A DNA stretch of 64,000 nt from assembly GCF_900129635.1 (NCBI RefSeq), contig NZ_FSRB01000002.1:2012727-2076726 (forward strand). The letters are read 5' to 3'. This document shows, in pieces, positions 1-10,300 of this stretch; within the stretch, counting starts at the first letter, position 1; each line of letters begins with the position of its first letter. The notes under the pieces are model-generated. The model was given only the letters and a program-made list of their open reading frames with translations. It was not told the origin of the DNA and did not search any database. This stretch comes from Singulisphaera sp. GP187. GTDB lineage: Bacteria > Planctomycetota > Planctomycetia > Isosphaerales > Isosphaeraceae. The translations under genes were made by a program, and so were the position numbers.

Positions 1-471
1 GTGGGCGATTACGGCGATAACGACCGGATCCAGGTCTTTTCGCCGGAAGGGAAATGGCTTCGCCAGTGGGGGGGGCACGGCTATGCCCTGGGAGAGTTCC
101 TCAAGCCCAGGGCCCTGGCCATCGACGATCAAGATCGTATCTATGTGGCGGATAGCTGTAATCATCGGATCCAGGTTTTCGATACGATGGGCAAGTTGCT
201 CTTCCATTGGGGGACGCGTGGTGAGTCTCCCGGGCAGATGAACTATCCGTATGACCTGGCGATCGGGCCCGACCACGCCCTCTACGTTTGCGAGTACGGC
301 AATCATCGCGTCCAGAAGTTCAGCCTCGACGGCAAATCGCTAGGCGTCTGGGGAAGTGCGGGGCGGGGACCGGGTCAGCTCTACAACCCGTTCGCCCTCG
401 CGATCGACCACTCGGGCGCGGTCTCGGTTATCGATTCGAACAATCATCGCGTGCAGCGGTTCCGTATGTAG
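1..471 (+). CDS. NHL-repeat beta-propeller protein, 3' part
   Basis: At least 156 residues are visible, and the gene very probably begins before the window because it opens at base 1 inside a repeat. Three successive NHL units can be read. Each has a 'P-ALAID/LAIG' strand, a 'IYVADSCNHRIQVF'-type strand and a 'G-WG--G-GPGQ' loop. NHL propellers have four to six blades and act as interaction scaffolds or extracytoplasmic binding proteins. No catalytic residues are seen, so the ligand is unknown. The stop at 469-471 lies 31 bases before the next start, so it may be co-transcribed with the VWA/MoxR cluster that follows. Confidence 0.85.
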   Translation: MGDYGDNDRIQVFSPEGKWLRQWGGHGYALGEFLKPRALAIDDQDRIYVADSCNHRIQVFDTMGKLLFHWGTRGESPGQMNYPYDLAIGPDHALYVCEYGNHRVQKFSLDGKSLGVWGSAGRGPGQLYNPFALAIDHSGAVSVIDSNNHRVQRFRM

Positions 472-502
472 GTTGGAGCCCCAAACGGAGGCGTAGGCCA
501 CG

Positions 503-3500
503 ATGTTCGGAAAACTGTCGGTCACCGTCGGTCACCCCTGGTGGCTGATTCTTCTCCCGATCCTGATCCCGCCGCTGATCTTACTCAGCTTTCGAAGCCT
601 TTCGGGCTTGGGGTCGGTCCGGCGAATCGTCGCCATTCTCTTCCGGTCCGCGGTGGTGACTCTGATCGTGCTCGCGCTGGCCGAGCTCCAGATGGTGCGG
701 CGCAGCGATCGGCTCACGACGATGTTCCTCCTCGATGGGTCGCAGAGTGTTCCCCGTGAGCTTCAAGGCCCCGCGCAGGATTACGTCACGGCCGCGTCGA
801 GGAAGCGTCGGACGGACGACCTGACGGGGGTGATCGTCTTCGGTAAATCGCCAAGTGTGGAGTCTCCTCCGGCCCCCACCGAGATCAACTTGCTCGGAAT
901 CGAAAGCACAATCGATTCGGAATATACGGATTTGGCATCGGCGATCAAATTGGCCCTGGCGACGTTCCCGGAAGACACCGCGCGGCGGATCGTGATCCTC
1001 TCCGACGGGAACGAGAACCGGGGCAACGCGATCGAGCAGGCCTTGACCGCCAAGAAGTTGGGCGTGCAAGTCGATACCGTGCCGCTCGACTACCACTACG
1101 ATCGCGAGGTCCTGGTCGAAAAGGTGTCGATTCCCCCCGACGTGAAGAAGGGGGAGACGGTCAACATCAACGTGGTCATTCGCGCCAGTGAGCCGACACG
1201 GGGGACCTTGCAGGTTTTCCAGAAGGCCGATAACTACCGGGCTCCCGCACCCGGCAACGAGACTCCCCAGCCGATCGAGCTCCAGCGCGGGATCAACGTC
1301 TTCAACCTGAAGCAGCAGATCAACGAGCCGAATTTCTACACGTTCGCCGCCGAGTTCGTGCCTGAAAAAGGAAGCGGGGACCGTCGCGCGATCAACAACG
1401 TCGCCGAAGGGTTTACCCACGCTCGCGGCAAGGCGCAGGTGCTCCTGATCGAGGGGACCGCGGGCGAGCATGTCGAGTTGATCCGGGCCCTCCGTGAGAA
1501 AGAGATCGCGGTCACCCCGTTGGTCGCGCCTCGGATCGAGGGTTCAGGTGGAGTCGGGGGGGATCCGCTGCCGACCGACCTGGCACAGCTTCAGCCGTAC
1601 GACTCGGTGATTCTCGCCAACGTACCGAAGGATTCTTTCACCGAGTCGCAGCACCAGATTCTCGAGTCGAACGTCCATGACATGGGCGCCGGCCTGGTGA
1701 TGATCGGTGGGCGCGATAGCTTTGGCGCGGGGGGGTGGATGAACACCCCCGTGGAGAAAGCCTTGCCGGTCGACATGCAGATCAAGGCGCTCAAGGTCCA
1801 AGGGATCGGCGCCATGGTCATGATCATGCACGCCAGCGAGATCCCCGAAGGGAACTACTGGCAGAAGGTCGTCGCCAAGGCCGCTCTCAATGCTCTTTCG
1901 ACATACGATTATGCCGGTATGCTTCACTGGGAGGGGCAGGAAGCCTGGCTCTTTTCGCTCCGCTCGATTGGCGGCGGCCGTCCCACGATGCTTCGCGCGA
2001 TCGATCGGATGACGCCCGGCGACATGCCCGACTTCGACCCGTCGCTCCAGATGGCGATGAAGGGCCTGATGCAGGTCAAGGACGCGATGAGCCGGCACAT
2101 CGTGATTATCAGCGACGGTGACCCGACTCCGCCCACCTCGGCAGTGATTCGCCAGCTCGCCGCGAACAAGATCACCGTGACTTCCGTGCTGACCGCGGCC
2201 CACGGCAACGACTTCGGGGCGCAGTCCACGATGCGGAACCTCGCCACTCGGACCAAAGGGCGGTTCTACAACGTGACGAACCCCAAAGCGCTGCCGCGTA
2301 TCTACCAGAAAGAAGCGAGGACCATCTCCCGGCCCTTGATCTTCGAGCAAGGGACGCCCTGGGCCCCCAAGGTCAACTACCTGAGCGAGCCGGTCATCGG
2401 CTTGCCGGCCGACATTCCCCCGATCAACGGACTCGTACTGACCAGTCTCAAGGAAAACGAGCTGGTCGAGGTCCCCCTGACTTCCCCCTTGCCGGCGGGC
2501 CAGGTCAATCCCTTGTTGGCGCACTGGACTTACGGCCTGGGCCGGTCTGTGGCTTTCACCTCCGACGCCGGCCGGCGCTGGGCCAAAGCGTGGCCCGACT
2601 GGCAGAGCTATGCGGCCTTCTGGTCGCAGATCATCCGCTGGTCGATGCGCCCGGTCGACCGAGGCAATCTCACCCTCACGGTCAGGCGTGAAGAGGGGCG
2701 GATCAAGGTCGTCGTCGACGCCCTCGACAAGGAAAACCAGTTCCTCAACTTCCTCCAGATCCAGGGGAATGTCGTCAGCCCCGACCTCAAGCGGTCATCG
2801 GTCGAGCTCGTGCAAGTTGCGCCCGGGAAGTACGAGGGAACGGTGGAGGACGCCGAGGCGAGCGGCAACTACTTCGTGAACCTCGGATATCGCGGCTCGG
2901 AGGGAATTCAAGGGGTGATCTCTTCGGGGGTCTCGGTCCCCTATTCCGACGAGTACCGCGAACTCCGCTCGAATCCGGTGACGCTCGAGAACATCTCGAG
3001 CCTGACCGACGGCAAGGTGTCGACCTGGAAATACTTCCCGGACGGACGAGTCGACCTCCAGCGAACGATCGACTCGGTCGATCACTTCCGCCGCGACCCC
3101 ACCCTGGTCAATCCCCGCTCCTTCGCCAACCTCTGGCCCACCCTGCTCTGGCTGGCGGTGGTCCTCTTCCTGGGTGACGTGGCGGTCCGCAGGGTGGCGC
3201 CTGATATCGACCGGATCCGCAAGTCGGTTGCTGACCAGTGGAAGAAGCTTCGAGGTCAGGAGGTTGCCCCCTCCGTCGACTACATGGAGAAGCTCAAGAC
3301 GCGGAAAGCCGAGGTCGGGGAGCAACTCGACCGTTCCCGAGCCGCCACGCGATTCGAGGCTCCGCCCCCTTCGGAATCGGTCCCGTCCGGCGAACCGCTC
3401 TTGCAGGACGATCGACCGGCCGACGCGCGCCGGCCCGCGAAGTCGACCCCCGAGGCCCCCGGGCTCGGTCCCGACGCGTCCAAGGCCGCCGAACCCGAGA

Positions 3501-3574
3501 GCTATACGAACCGCCTTCTTCGGGCCAAGCAGAAGGTCTGGGAAGAACGCGAAAAGAACCAAGACAAGCCGTAA
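503..3574 (+). CDS. membrane-anchored von Willebrand factor A / glutamine amidotransferase-like protein
   Basis: The product has 1023 residues. Two membrane helices at the N terminus (about 13-30 and 42-62) are followed by a VWA domain whose MIDAS begins D78-G-S-Q-S82. Later come a 'LSDGNENRG' strand and a class I amidotransferase-like fold (about 310-430, 'VLLIEGTAG', 'GLVMIGGRDSFGAGGW') with a second 'ISDGDPTPP' VWA-like stretch. A C-terminal helix (about 875-895) precedes a charged, proline-rich tail. This resembles planctomycete BatA/BatB-like proteins encoded beside MoxR ATPases. They are thought to act in cell-envelope complex assembly, but the exact substrate is unknown. A GGAGG stretch lies about 11 bases before the ATG. 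It is the first gene of a co-directional cluster running to 8376. Confidence 0.85.
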   Translation: MFGKLSVTVGHPWWLILLPILIPPLILLSFRSLSGLGSVRRIVAILFRSAVVTLIVLALAELQMVRRSDRLTTMFLLDGSQSVPRELQGPAQDYVTAASRKRRTDDLTGVIVFGKSPSVESPPAPTEINLLGIESTIDSEYTDLASAIKLALATFPEDTARRIVILSDGNENRGNAIEQALTAKKLGVQVDTVPLDYHYDREVLVEKVSIPPDVKKGETVNINVVIRASEPTRGTLQVFQKADNYRAPAPGNETPQPIELQRGINVFNLKQQINEPNFYTFAAEFVPEKGSGDRRAINNVAEGFTHARGKAQVLLIEGTAGEHVELIRALREKEIAVTPLVAPRIEGSGGVGGDPLPTDLAQLQPYDSVILANVPKDSFTESQHQILESNVHDMGAGLVMIGGRDSFGAGGWMNTPVEKALPVDMQIKALKVQGIGAMVMIMHASEIPEGNYWQKVVAKAALNALSTYDYAGMLHWEGQEAWLFSLRSIGGGRPTMLRAIDRMTPGDMPDFDPSLQMAMKGLMQVKDAMSRHIVIISDGDPTPPTSAVIRQLAANKITVTSVLTAAHGNDFGAQSTMRNLATRTKGRFYNVTNPKALPRIYQKEARTISRPLIFEQGTPWAPKVNYLSEPVIGLPADIPPINGLVLTSLKENELVEVPLTSPLPAGQVNPLLAHWTYGLGRSVAFTSDAGRRWAKAWPDWQSYAAFWSQIIRWSMRPVDRGNLTLTVRREEGRIKVVVDALDKENQFLNFLQIQGNVVSPDLKRSSVELVQVAPGKYEGTVEDAEASGNYFVNLGYRGSEGIQGVISSGVSVPYSDEYRELRSNPVTLENISSLTDGKVSTWKYFPDGRVDLQRTIDSVDHFRRDPTLVNPRSFANLWPTLLWLAVVLFLGDVAVRRVAPDIDRIRKSVADQWKKLRGQEVAPSVDYMEKLKTRKAEVGEQLDRSRAATRFEAPPPSESVPSGEPLLQDDRPADARRPAKSTPEAPGLGPDASKAAEPESYTNRLLRAKQKVWEEREKNQDKP

Positions 3575-3590
3575 GATGCTGACCCAGGTC

Positions 3591-3607
3591 GGTGGGCGCC
3601 GCCCACC
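3591..3607. other. short intergenic hairpin
   Basis: GGTGGGC-GCC-GCCCACC is a perfect 7-bp stem in the 57-base gap between the VWA gene and the moxR-like gene. No T-run follows, so it is not a standard terminator. It may adjust mRNA stability inside the operon. That role is inferred. Confidence 0.4.
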
Positions 3608-3631
3608 CCCGAGCTTGAGGATCCAACGACG

Positions 3632-4666
<1,035 letters not shown>

Positions 4667-4715
4667 CGGTGCCGGTGACGGAGGAGCAGAGAACGCACCC
4701 CAGGAGATTGCACCC

Positions 4716-5078
4716 ATGTATGACATTTATAATCCCCCCCCTGCCCCGGTGGCCTGGAATCCGCCCCAGTCCGAGCGCCTCTTCTATACCCGCGGAGACC
4801 TGACCTGCCTTGCCACCCTCTGCGCCACCCTGTTCGCGGCCTCGATCCTGGTCTGGCGGTCGGAACCGACGGTGGCGTTCATCACTGCTCTGGGCGGGAG
4901 CCTGGTTATTCTCGAGAGCTGGTTCACTGCGCTCGGTTTCATGCACCGTCGTCGTTCGCTGAGCGTGAAGGCACGCTGGACCATCTTCGTCGCCGCCCTG
5001 GTCCCCTGGCTGGTCGGGTTGGGGATCGCCGCCACCTTGATGCTCGGTCTCTTCTACGTTTCCGACTGGTTGAGCTAA
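4716..5078 (+). CDS. small membrane protein of the MoxR/VWA cluster
   Basis: The product has 120 residues and is not assigned to a named family. After a proline-rich head ('YNPPPAPVAWNPPQSERLFYTRGD') there are three to four hydrophobic helices, roughly 28-48, 53-72 and 87-112, joined by a basic loop with 'HRRRSLSVKARW'. AGGAG precedes the ATG at 4716 with good spacing. Its position between moxR and the DUF58 gene suggests a membrane component of the same complex, but this is inferred from context only. Confidence 0.75.
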   Translation: MYDIYNPPPAPVAWNPPQSERLFYTRGDLTCLATLCATLFAASILVWRSEPTVAFITALGGSLVILESWFTALGFMHRRRSLSVKARWTIFVAALVPWLVGLGIAATLMLGLFYVSDWLS

Positions 5079-5133
5079 GAGCCTTCCGAAGGTGAGTGGG
5101 TTGTTCGGTAGGACCGGGTGGGCGTTTCCCCCC

Positions 5134-5159
5134 GCCTCAATCGTCACCGCGATTGAGGC
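5134..5159. other. intra-operon stem-loop
   Basis: GCCTCAATCG (5134-5143) pairs perfectly with CGATTGAGGC (5150-5159) across a 6-base loop, just before the DUF58 gene. There is no U-tract after it. It could be an mRNA processing or stability element, or a copy of a dispersed planctomycete palindrome. Confidence 0.5.
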
Positions 5160-5192
5160 CTACCCTCCAAAAAAGATGGGATCGAGTTGCCG

Positions 5193-6086
5193 ATGCCGGA
5201 AACCAAGCTCACTCCCCTGCTCGACCCCGAGTTTCTCCACAAGCTCGAGCACCTCGAGCTTGTGAGTCGGAAAATTTTCGTCGGCCGCATGAAGGGGGAG
5301 CGGAAGAGCAAGCGGCGCGGGTCGTCGGTTGAGTTTGCCGATCACCGCAACTATTCGATCGGCGATGACCTGCGGCATATCGATTGGAACGTCTACGGCC
5401 GACTCGATAAGCTTTTCCTCAAGCTCTTTCTCGAGGAAGAAGACCTTCACTTTTACACGCTGCTCGACACGAGCCTGTCGATGGACTTCGGCGATCCCAC
5501 CAAGCTCCATTACGGCAAACAGGTGGCGGCCGCGCTCTCGTTCATCGGCCTGGTGAATCATGACCGGGTCCTGCTCGACACCTTCAGTACCACGCTCGAC
5601 GGCGGAATGCCGAGCATTCGCGGTCGCTCGCAGATGTGGCGCGTGGTCCAGTACCTCGATCAGTTGACCCCCAGCGGTTCGAGCAACCTGACGGCCGCCG
5701 CCCGCGCCTTCGCGATCAAGCACTCGGGCAAAGGCGTCGTGGTCGTGATCTCAGACTTTCTCGACAAACGGGGCTACGAGGATGCGCTCCGCTACCTGGT
5801 CGCCCGGAACATGGACATCTACGTTGTTCACGTTCTCAGTCGCGAAGAAGTCGAGCCCGAGCTCGTGGGCGACCTCAGGCTCGTGGACTCCGAAGACGAC
5901 GACGTGGCCGAGATTTCCGTGAGTGCACCCCTATTGAAACGGTACAAAGATAACCTCAACGCCTTCGTCGGCGGGCTCAAGGACTGGTGTACCAAGCGTG
6001 GAATCACCTATATTTTTACGACGAATCACAATCCGTTCGACAAACTGATTCTGAACTACCTCCGCGAGCGCGGACTGGTGAAGTAA
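5193..6086 (+). CDS. DUF58 domain-containing protein
   Basis: The product has 297 residues from the ATG at 5193; a TTG two codons earlier is possible. It carries the DUF58 signature 'EFADHRNYSIGDDLRHIDWNVYGRLDKLFLKLF' followed by a VWA-like fold with a MIDAS D-T-S-L-S ('LLDTSLSMDFG') and a 'VVVISDFLDKRGYEDAL' strand. DUF58 proteins pair with MoxR ATPases. No transmembrane helix is evident, unlike some longer DUF58 members, so this is the short soluble form. It lies between two membrane-protein genes of the same cluster and ends 25 bases before the small peptide gene. Confidence 0.9.
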   Translation: MPETKLTPLLDPEFLHKLEHLELVSRKIFVGRMKGERKSKRRGSSVEFADHRNYSIGDDLRHIDWNVYGRLDKLFLKLFLEEEDLHFYTLLDTSLSMDFGDPTKLHYGKQVAAALSFIGLVNHDRVLLDTFSTTLDGGMPSIRGRSQMWRVVQYLDQLTPSGSSNLTAAARAFAIKHSGKGVVVVISDFLDKRGYEDALRYLVARNMDIYVVHVLSREEVEPELVGDLRLVDSEDDDVAEISVSAPLLKRYKDNLNAFVGGLKDWCTKRGITYIFTTNHNPFDKLILNYLRERGLVK

Positions 6087-6111
6087 GACAACTGACGAGG
6101 CCTGGTCTGTC

Positions 6112-6237
6112 ATGGTGAATAACCCTTGGGTGTTCTTCGGAGTGTCGGGAGCGATCGTCGCCTACTTGCTTTACATGATGATTCGGAGGCGCAAGGGGGA
6201 ACGGCCCGGTTCGTTGGACCGGGAACCGGAACTCTGA
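6112..6237 (+). CDS. 41-residue single-pass membrane peptide
   Basis: The ATG at 6112 opens a 41-codon frame ending in TGA at 6235-6237. The peptide has a hydrophobic stretch 'WVFFGVSGAIVAYLLYMMI' (6-24) followed by a basic/acidic tail beginning RRRKGERPGS, a typical N-out/C-in single-pass protein. It fits exactly into the 172-base gap between the DUF58 gene and the BatA-like gene. It may be a small subunit of the membrane complex. I do not recognise a named family. The support is the hydrophobic profile, the positive-inside tail and the tight spacing (25 bases before, 21 after). Confidence 0.6.
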   Translation: MVNNPWVFFGVSGAIVAYLLYMMIRRRKGERPGSLDREPEL

Positions 6238-6258
6238 GCCCGGACGGGAGACGGCGGA

Positions 6259-8376
6259 ATGAATTTCGGCAGTCTGAGCGGCTTGAGCTCCAGCGTCCAG
6301 TTCGCGAGTCCGCTCGGGGCGACAGCCTGGGCGGTGCTCGCCGGAATTCCCGTCGGGATCGTCGCGCTCTACTTTCTCAAGCTCCGTCGGCGCCCCGTGC
6401 AGGTTCCGAGCACGTTGCTCTGGAAACGGAGCATCGAGGACCTGCACGTCAACAGCCTCTTCCAGCGGCTCCGCAGGAACCTGCTGCTCTTCCTCCAACT
6501 GGCAGCCGTCTTGCTGGCGATGCTGGCGCTGACGGGGCCTAGGATCAAGGGGACGTCGACCCAGGGACAGCGGTACGTCCTGGCAATCGATAACTCGGCG
6601 AGTATGTCGGCCACCGACGTCAAACCGTCGCGGCTGGCGCTCGCCAAGGAGGACGCCAAGAAGGTTGTGGCCTCAATGGAATCGGACGACCTCGCGATGG
6701 TGATCGCCTTCTCCGACGGCGCCAAGGTGATCTCAAGCTATACGGGAGATCGCCGGCTGTTGGCCCAACGGATCGACTCGATCACTCCGACCGAGTTGTC
6801 GACCACCCTTCGCGAGGCGCTTCAGGTTGCGGCCGGCCTGGCCAATCCGTCGCGACAGGTGGGAGAAGGGGTGGTGGCGACCCAACACGTCCCGCCCAAG
6901 TTGAAAATCTATACCGACGGCGGCTTTGCCGACGTCGAAGGGTTCAGCCTGGGAAATCTCGAGCCCGAAGTCATCGTGATCGGTCCCCCGCCGCCTGCCG
7001 TGTCCGCCACGCCCGACCCCAAAGTCGGAACAGCCACCCGGACCAAGCCGCCTTCGGACAATGTCGCCATCCTCGCACTCCAGTCGCGGCGAAATGATGA
7101 GCGTATTGACACGTATCAGGTCTTCGGACGAATCCACAACTATCGTGGCGAGCCGGTCGCGACCGAGGCCCAGCTCCTGAGGCACGACCCGAAAAAACCC
7201 GGCGAAAAGGGCAACCTGATCGACGCGATTGCGCTCAAGCTGGCACCCCAGAGCGATCAGTCGTTCAAGTTCGAGCTGCCCGACACGGGGATGGCGGAGC
7301 TCGAAGTGCGCTTGCTGGTCGATGATTCCCTGGCGTTGGACAACCGCGCGTTCACGGTTGTCGGCAACCCGCGCAAAGCGCAAGTGTTGGTCGTGACGGC
7401 CGGCAACCGTTACCTGGTGGATACCCTCAGAACGCCGACCGCCGTCGAGCGTGCCGACGTCACGGTCGTGACCCCCGAGGAGACCAAGACCGACGCGGTC
7501 GCCCGCGATCTCCGATCGGGCCGATACGACCTGGTGATCTTCGACCACTTTCGTCCCGAGTCGTCTCCCGCGGCGAACACGCTCTATTTCGGTGTGCTTC
7601 CTCCCGGCCCCGCCTACGCGAAGTCGAAAGTTCAGGAGCAGCCGATCATCCTCGACTGGGATGTTTCCCACCCGCTCATGCAGTACGTCCGCGACTTACC
7701 CACCGTCGCGATTCTCAAGGCGGTGACGGTCGAGCCCCCGCCCGGCTCGACGAATCTGATCGAGGGCAATCAGGGGCCGCTTGCGTTCGTGGCCCCGCGC
7801 GAGGGTTACTCGGATACCGTCGTCACCTTCGCGCTCATGGATGGTGAAAAATTTAACACGAACTGGTATCGGAATATTAGCTTTCCGCTGTTTCTGTTCA
7901 ACAGTCTCCAAGTTCTGGGGAATGCTCGTGAGTCGGGCGGCGATGAGCTCCATCTGCCGGGGCAGTCGGTCGTCCTACGTGCGGAGTCGTCCAAGGGGCA
8001 GGTCAAGGTCACGTCGGCCGACGGCCGGCAGGTCGAGACCCTGTCACGCACGCTTCAGGGGACTTATGTGGACGATCAGGTCGACGCGACCGGGATCTAT
8101 CACGCCCGTTGGGAACCCGACGGCCTACTCGCGTTCGCGGTGAATCAGTTCGACGCACGCGAGAGCGACCTGGCGACTCGCGGTCTGGTCCCCGAAGGGG
8201 TTCCGCCTGATTCCACCCTGGCCGAAAGCTACAAGATCAAGATCGGCTACAACCCCGTCTCCGGCACCCGCAACCCGCGGCCGATTCGCAAGGACTGGTG
8301 GAAGCCGCTCGCGGCGATGGCCCTCGGCATCGTACTTCTGGAATGGTATATTTACAACCGCCGTGTTTATGTCTAA
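6259..8376 (+). CDS. BatA-like VWA membrane protein
   Basis: The product has 705 residues. The N-terminal BatA module has helix 1 (about 22-40, 'AWAVLAGIPVGIVALYFLKLRRRPVQVPSTLLWKRS'), helix 2 (about 74-92) and then a VWA domain with MIDAS D111-N-S-A-S115. A middle beta-rich part and a 'QVLVVTAGNRYLVDTL' region follow. The C-terminal helix 'KPLAAMALGIVLLEWYIYNRR' ends the protein. The N-terminal 'VPSTLLW' motif is characteristic of Aerotolerance/BatA proteins. It closes the MoxR cluster; 346 bases without a clear gene follow. Role: a periplasm-facing VWA partner of MoxR (known for the family). Its substrate is unknown. Confidence 0.88.
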   Translation: MNFGSLSGLSSSVQFASPLGATAWAVLAGIPVGIVALYFLKLRRRPVQVPSTLLWKRSIEDLHVNSLFQRLRRNLLLFLQLAAVLLAMLALTGPRIKGTSTQGQRYVLAIDNSASMSATDVKPSRLALAKEDAKKVVASMESDDLAMVIAFSDGAKVISSYTGDRRLLAQRIDSITPTELSTTLREALQVAAGLANPSRQVGEGVVATQHVPPKLKIYTDGGFADVEGFSLGNLEPEVIVIGPPPPAVSATPDPKVGTATRTKPPSDNVAILALQSRRNDERIDTYQVFGRIHNYRGEPVATEAQLLRHDPKKPGEKGNLIDAIALKLAPQSDQSFKFELPDTGMAELEVRLLVDDSLALDNRAFTVVGNPRKAQVLVVTAGNRYLVDTLRTPTAVERADVTVVTPEETKTDAVARDLRSGRYDLVIFDHFRPESSPAANTLYFGVLPPGPAYAKSKVQEQPIILDWDVSHPLMQYVRDLPTVAILKAVTVEPPPGSTNLIEGNQGPLAFVAPREGYSDTVVTFALMDGEKFNTNWYRNISFPLFLFNSLQVLGNARESGGDELHLPGQSVVLRAESSKGQVKVTSADGRQVETLSRTLQGTYVDDQVDATGIYHARWEPDGLLAFAVNQFDARESDLATRGLVPEGVPPDSTLAESYKIKIGYNPVSGTRNPRPIRKDWWKPLAAMALGIVLLEWYIYNRRVYV

Positions 8377-8722
8377 GCGACTGCGTGAACAGCGGTTCGC
8401 TGACGCGGTGCGCGCACTGCCGTCGGTCTGAGTCCCAACGGGGCGGCCCAAGGAATCCCGGTGCATTCGCTGGCTGGAAAGGCGAGCGGGGAGCGTAAGG
8501 CCCCTGGCTTTGTGAAGACGTGTTATCGCGATTTTCGCCCGGATTGCACCCAAAGAAAGACTTGAATGACTCCTTGAACGCTATGAGATCCGGGCATGAA
8601 ATCAAAATCTGGCGATTCCATTGGAAATGAGGAGAGCGGCAGCCGTTTCATGAGGATGACCCTGTGGGGTCGGTGCGAACGGCATGGCGTTGGGTCTGTG
8701 GATACTCGTTGCGGGTAGGGTC
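8377..8722. other. intergenic region without a recognised gene
   Basis: No supported coding frame or clear terminator was found. The 14-mer GCGGGGAGCGTAAG at 8486-8499 also occurs at 42493-42506 in another intergenic region, so this gap probably holds a copy of a dispersed repeat. GGGTAGGG just before 8723 is the likely ribosome site for the next gene. Confidence 0.5.
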
Positions 8723-10114
8723 ATGACCAACATTGAAACGTTCTCGAGACAGCCCCGCTTTGCGCCCGGGGCGAAGGTCCGGGTGAGATCCGGTGTCGCG
8801 AGTCCCGACTTCGCGGATATTCCCCTGGGCGGCTGGACCGGGACGGTCGAGGAAACCGGGGACTCTGAAGTTCCGATCCATTACAAGATTGAGTGGGATC
8901 AGAGAACGCTCGACGCCATGCACCCGGTCTACCTCAAGCGTTGCGCGCGGGACGACCTCGAGCCGGAGTTCGTTTGGCTCGCGGAATCAGACGTTGAGCC
9001 GGACGACGGGACGGTGGTGCCAATCGCTCAGCCGACCGAGATCCAGACGCCGCCGCTTTCGGAGTCGGATCAGGACGATCGGGTTCGCAAGGTGTTCGGG
9101 TTGACGCACGACGACCCGCTCCCCGAGATCTGTCATGAGACACTTCTTGCCTATTATGTTTATTTGACGACGCACTTGAAGTTCCCATTCACCACCACTT
9201 ACTCGGTTGACTCGGAGGAGGTCGGCCCCTTCGCTCACAAACGGATCACCATGAAAGTGACCGGCTTGCTCGATCCCGAGGGCGAGAACCTGGATCTCGA
9301 AGATGGTCTGATCTGTACGTGCGACGATCGGGGCGAGGCGATCGAGATCCCGCTCGCCAATATCGAGGTCAAGCGAAAAAGCCCGAACTTCAAGCTGATC
9401 TCGGATTACGAAAACTGGTTCGTGAGCGGGCCGCGCTCGTACGAGGACGATGTCGACCCGGATGCTGAATTTGAGGCATTCGGGGCCGATGTCCCGCCGC
9501 TGACGGTTTCGTTTTTCATCAAATGGGGCCTCGTCGGCCTTGTCATCGTGAGCCTATTGGGGGCGGCGATCGGGGCGGGCCTGCGGACGTTGAACGGGGC
9601 CGGGCTGGCTGCCATGCTCTGGGGAATCCCCCTGGGGATGCTCGGGGCACTCGTATCGGGTTTGTTCGGCAAGATCGCGGGGACTGTGGGTCGGTTCCGC
9701 TACGGGGCGCACTTCGGGGTCTTTCTGGGTTCGTTCGTGGGAGGCTTGTCCGGGGTGATTGCCGGAGTGGCGGCCGTGGCGCTGCCCTGGAGCCTCGTGG
9801 GCCTCGTTGCCGGGATCCTCTGGGGACGCCATCTCTCTGCGCGGCCCCGGCGGCTGTTGGCGCTCCTCCGGACCGGATCGTACGCATTGCTCGGCTCGTG
9901 CTGTGGGATCCTCGTCTCGGCATTCAAGCATGACCAGGCACGGGCGACCGCGGGAGCTGTCTCAGGCATACTCATCGGCTTGGCGGTGGTCGCCGGGCTC
10001 ATCCTACTTAGAATCATGATCGGTTTGATCAAGAGCCGACCGACGGGAGTCGATGAGCCCGAGAAAGCCGTCTGGGAACTCGAAGCGCCCGACCACACGC
10101 GAGGGCAAACTTGA
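8723..10114 (+). CDS. hypothetical protein with SH3-like N-terminal part and glycine-rich membrane domain
   Basis: The product has 463 residues from the ATG at 8723. A start 13 codons upstream is open but adds an atypical leader, and the GGGTAGGG ribosome site favours 8723. The N terminus (about 10-75, 'FAPGAKVRVRSGVASPDFADIPLGGWTGTVEE') resembles a small SH3-like/KOW barrel, as in nitrile-hydratase-beta-like planctomycete proteins. An acidic alpha/beta region follows (about 115-215). Residues about 255-440 form five or six glycine-rich helices ('GLVGLVIVSLLGAAIGAGL', 'GVFLGSFVGGLSGVIAGVAAV') like a small channel-type bundle. No known function is assigned. Confidence 0.75.
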   Translation: MTNIETFSRQPRFAPGAKVRVRSGVASPDFADIPLGGWTGTVEETGDSEVPIHYKIEWDQRTLDAMHPVYLKRCARDDLEPEFVWLAESDVEPDDGTVVPIAQPTEIQTPPLSESDQDDRVRKVFGLTHDDPLPEICHETLLAYYVYLTTHLKFPFTTTYSVDSEEVGPFAHKRITMKVTGLLDPEGENLDLEDGLICTCDDRGEAIEIPLANIEVKRKSPNFKLISDYENWFVSGPRSYEDDVDPDAEFEAFGADVPPLTVSFFIKWGLVGLVIVSLLGAAIGAGLRTLNGAGLAAMLWGIPLGMLGALVSGLFGKIAGTVGRFRYGAHFGVFLGSFVGGLSGVIAGVAAVALPWSLVGLVAGILWGRHLSARPRRLLALLRTGSYALLGSCCGILVSAFKHDQARATAGAVSGILIGLAVVAGLILLRIMIGLIKSRPTGVDEPEKAVWELEAPDHTRGQT

Positions 10115-10300
10115 TTGAGAAACCGGCGCTGGCCGCATGAACGCGGTTTTCGCACGCGTCGTACACACCCCAGTAAGAAAAGATGACGGCATGAGAAGGC
10201 ACGCAGAAGCGGAGCCTGACTCCAGTGGCCTCGGCCGGCACATGCCTGCTCTAAACAGATGGAACTGGTTTTTCGGGATATTGAATGATGTACAAGCTCT

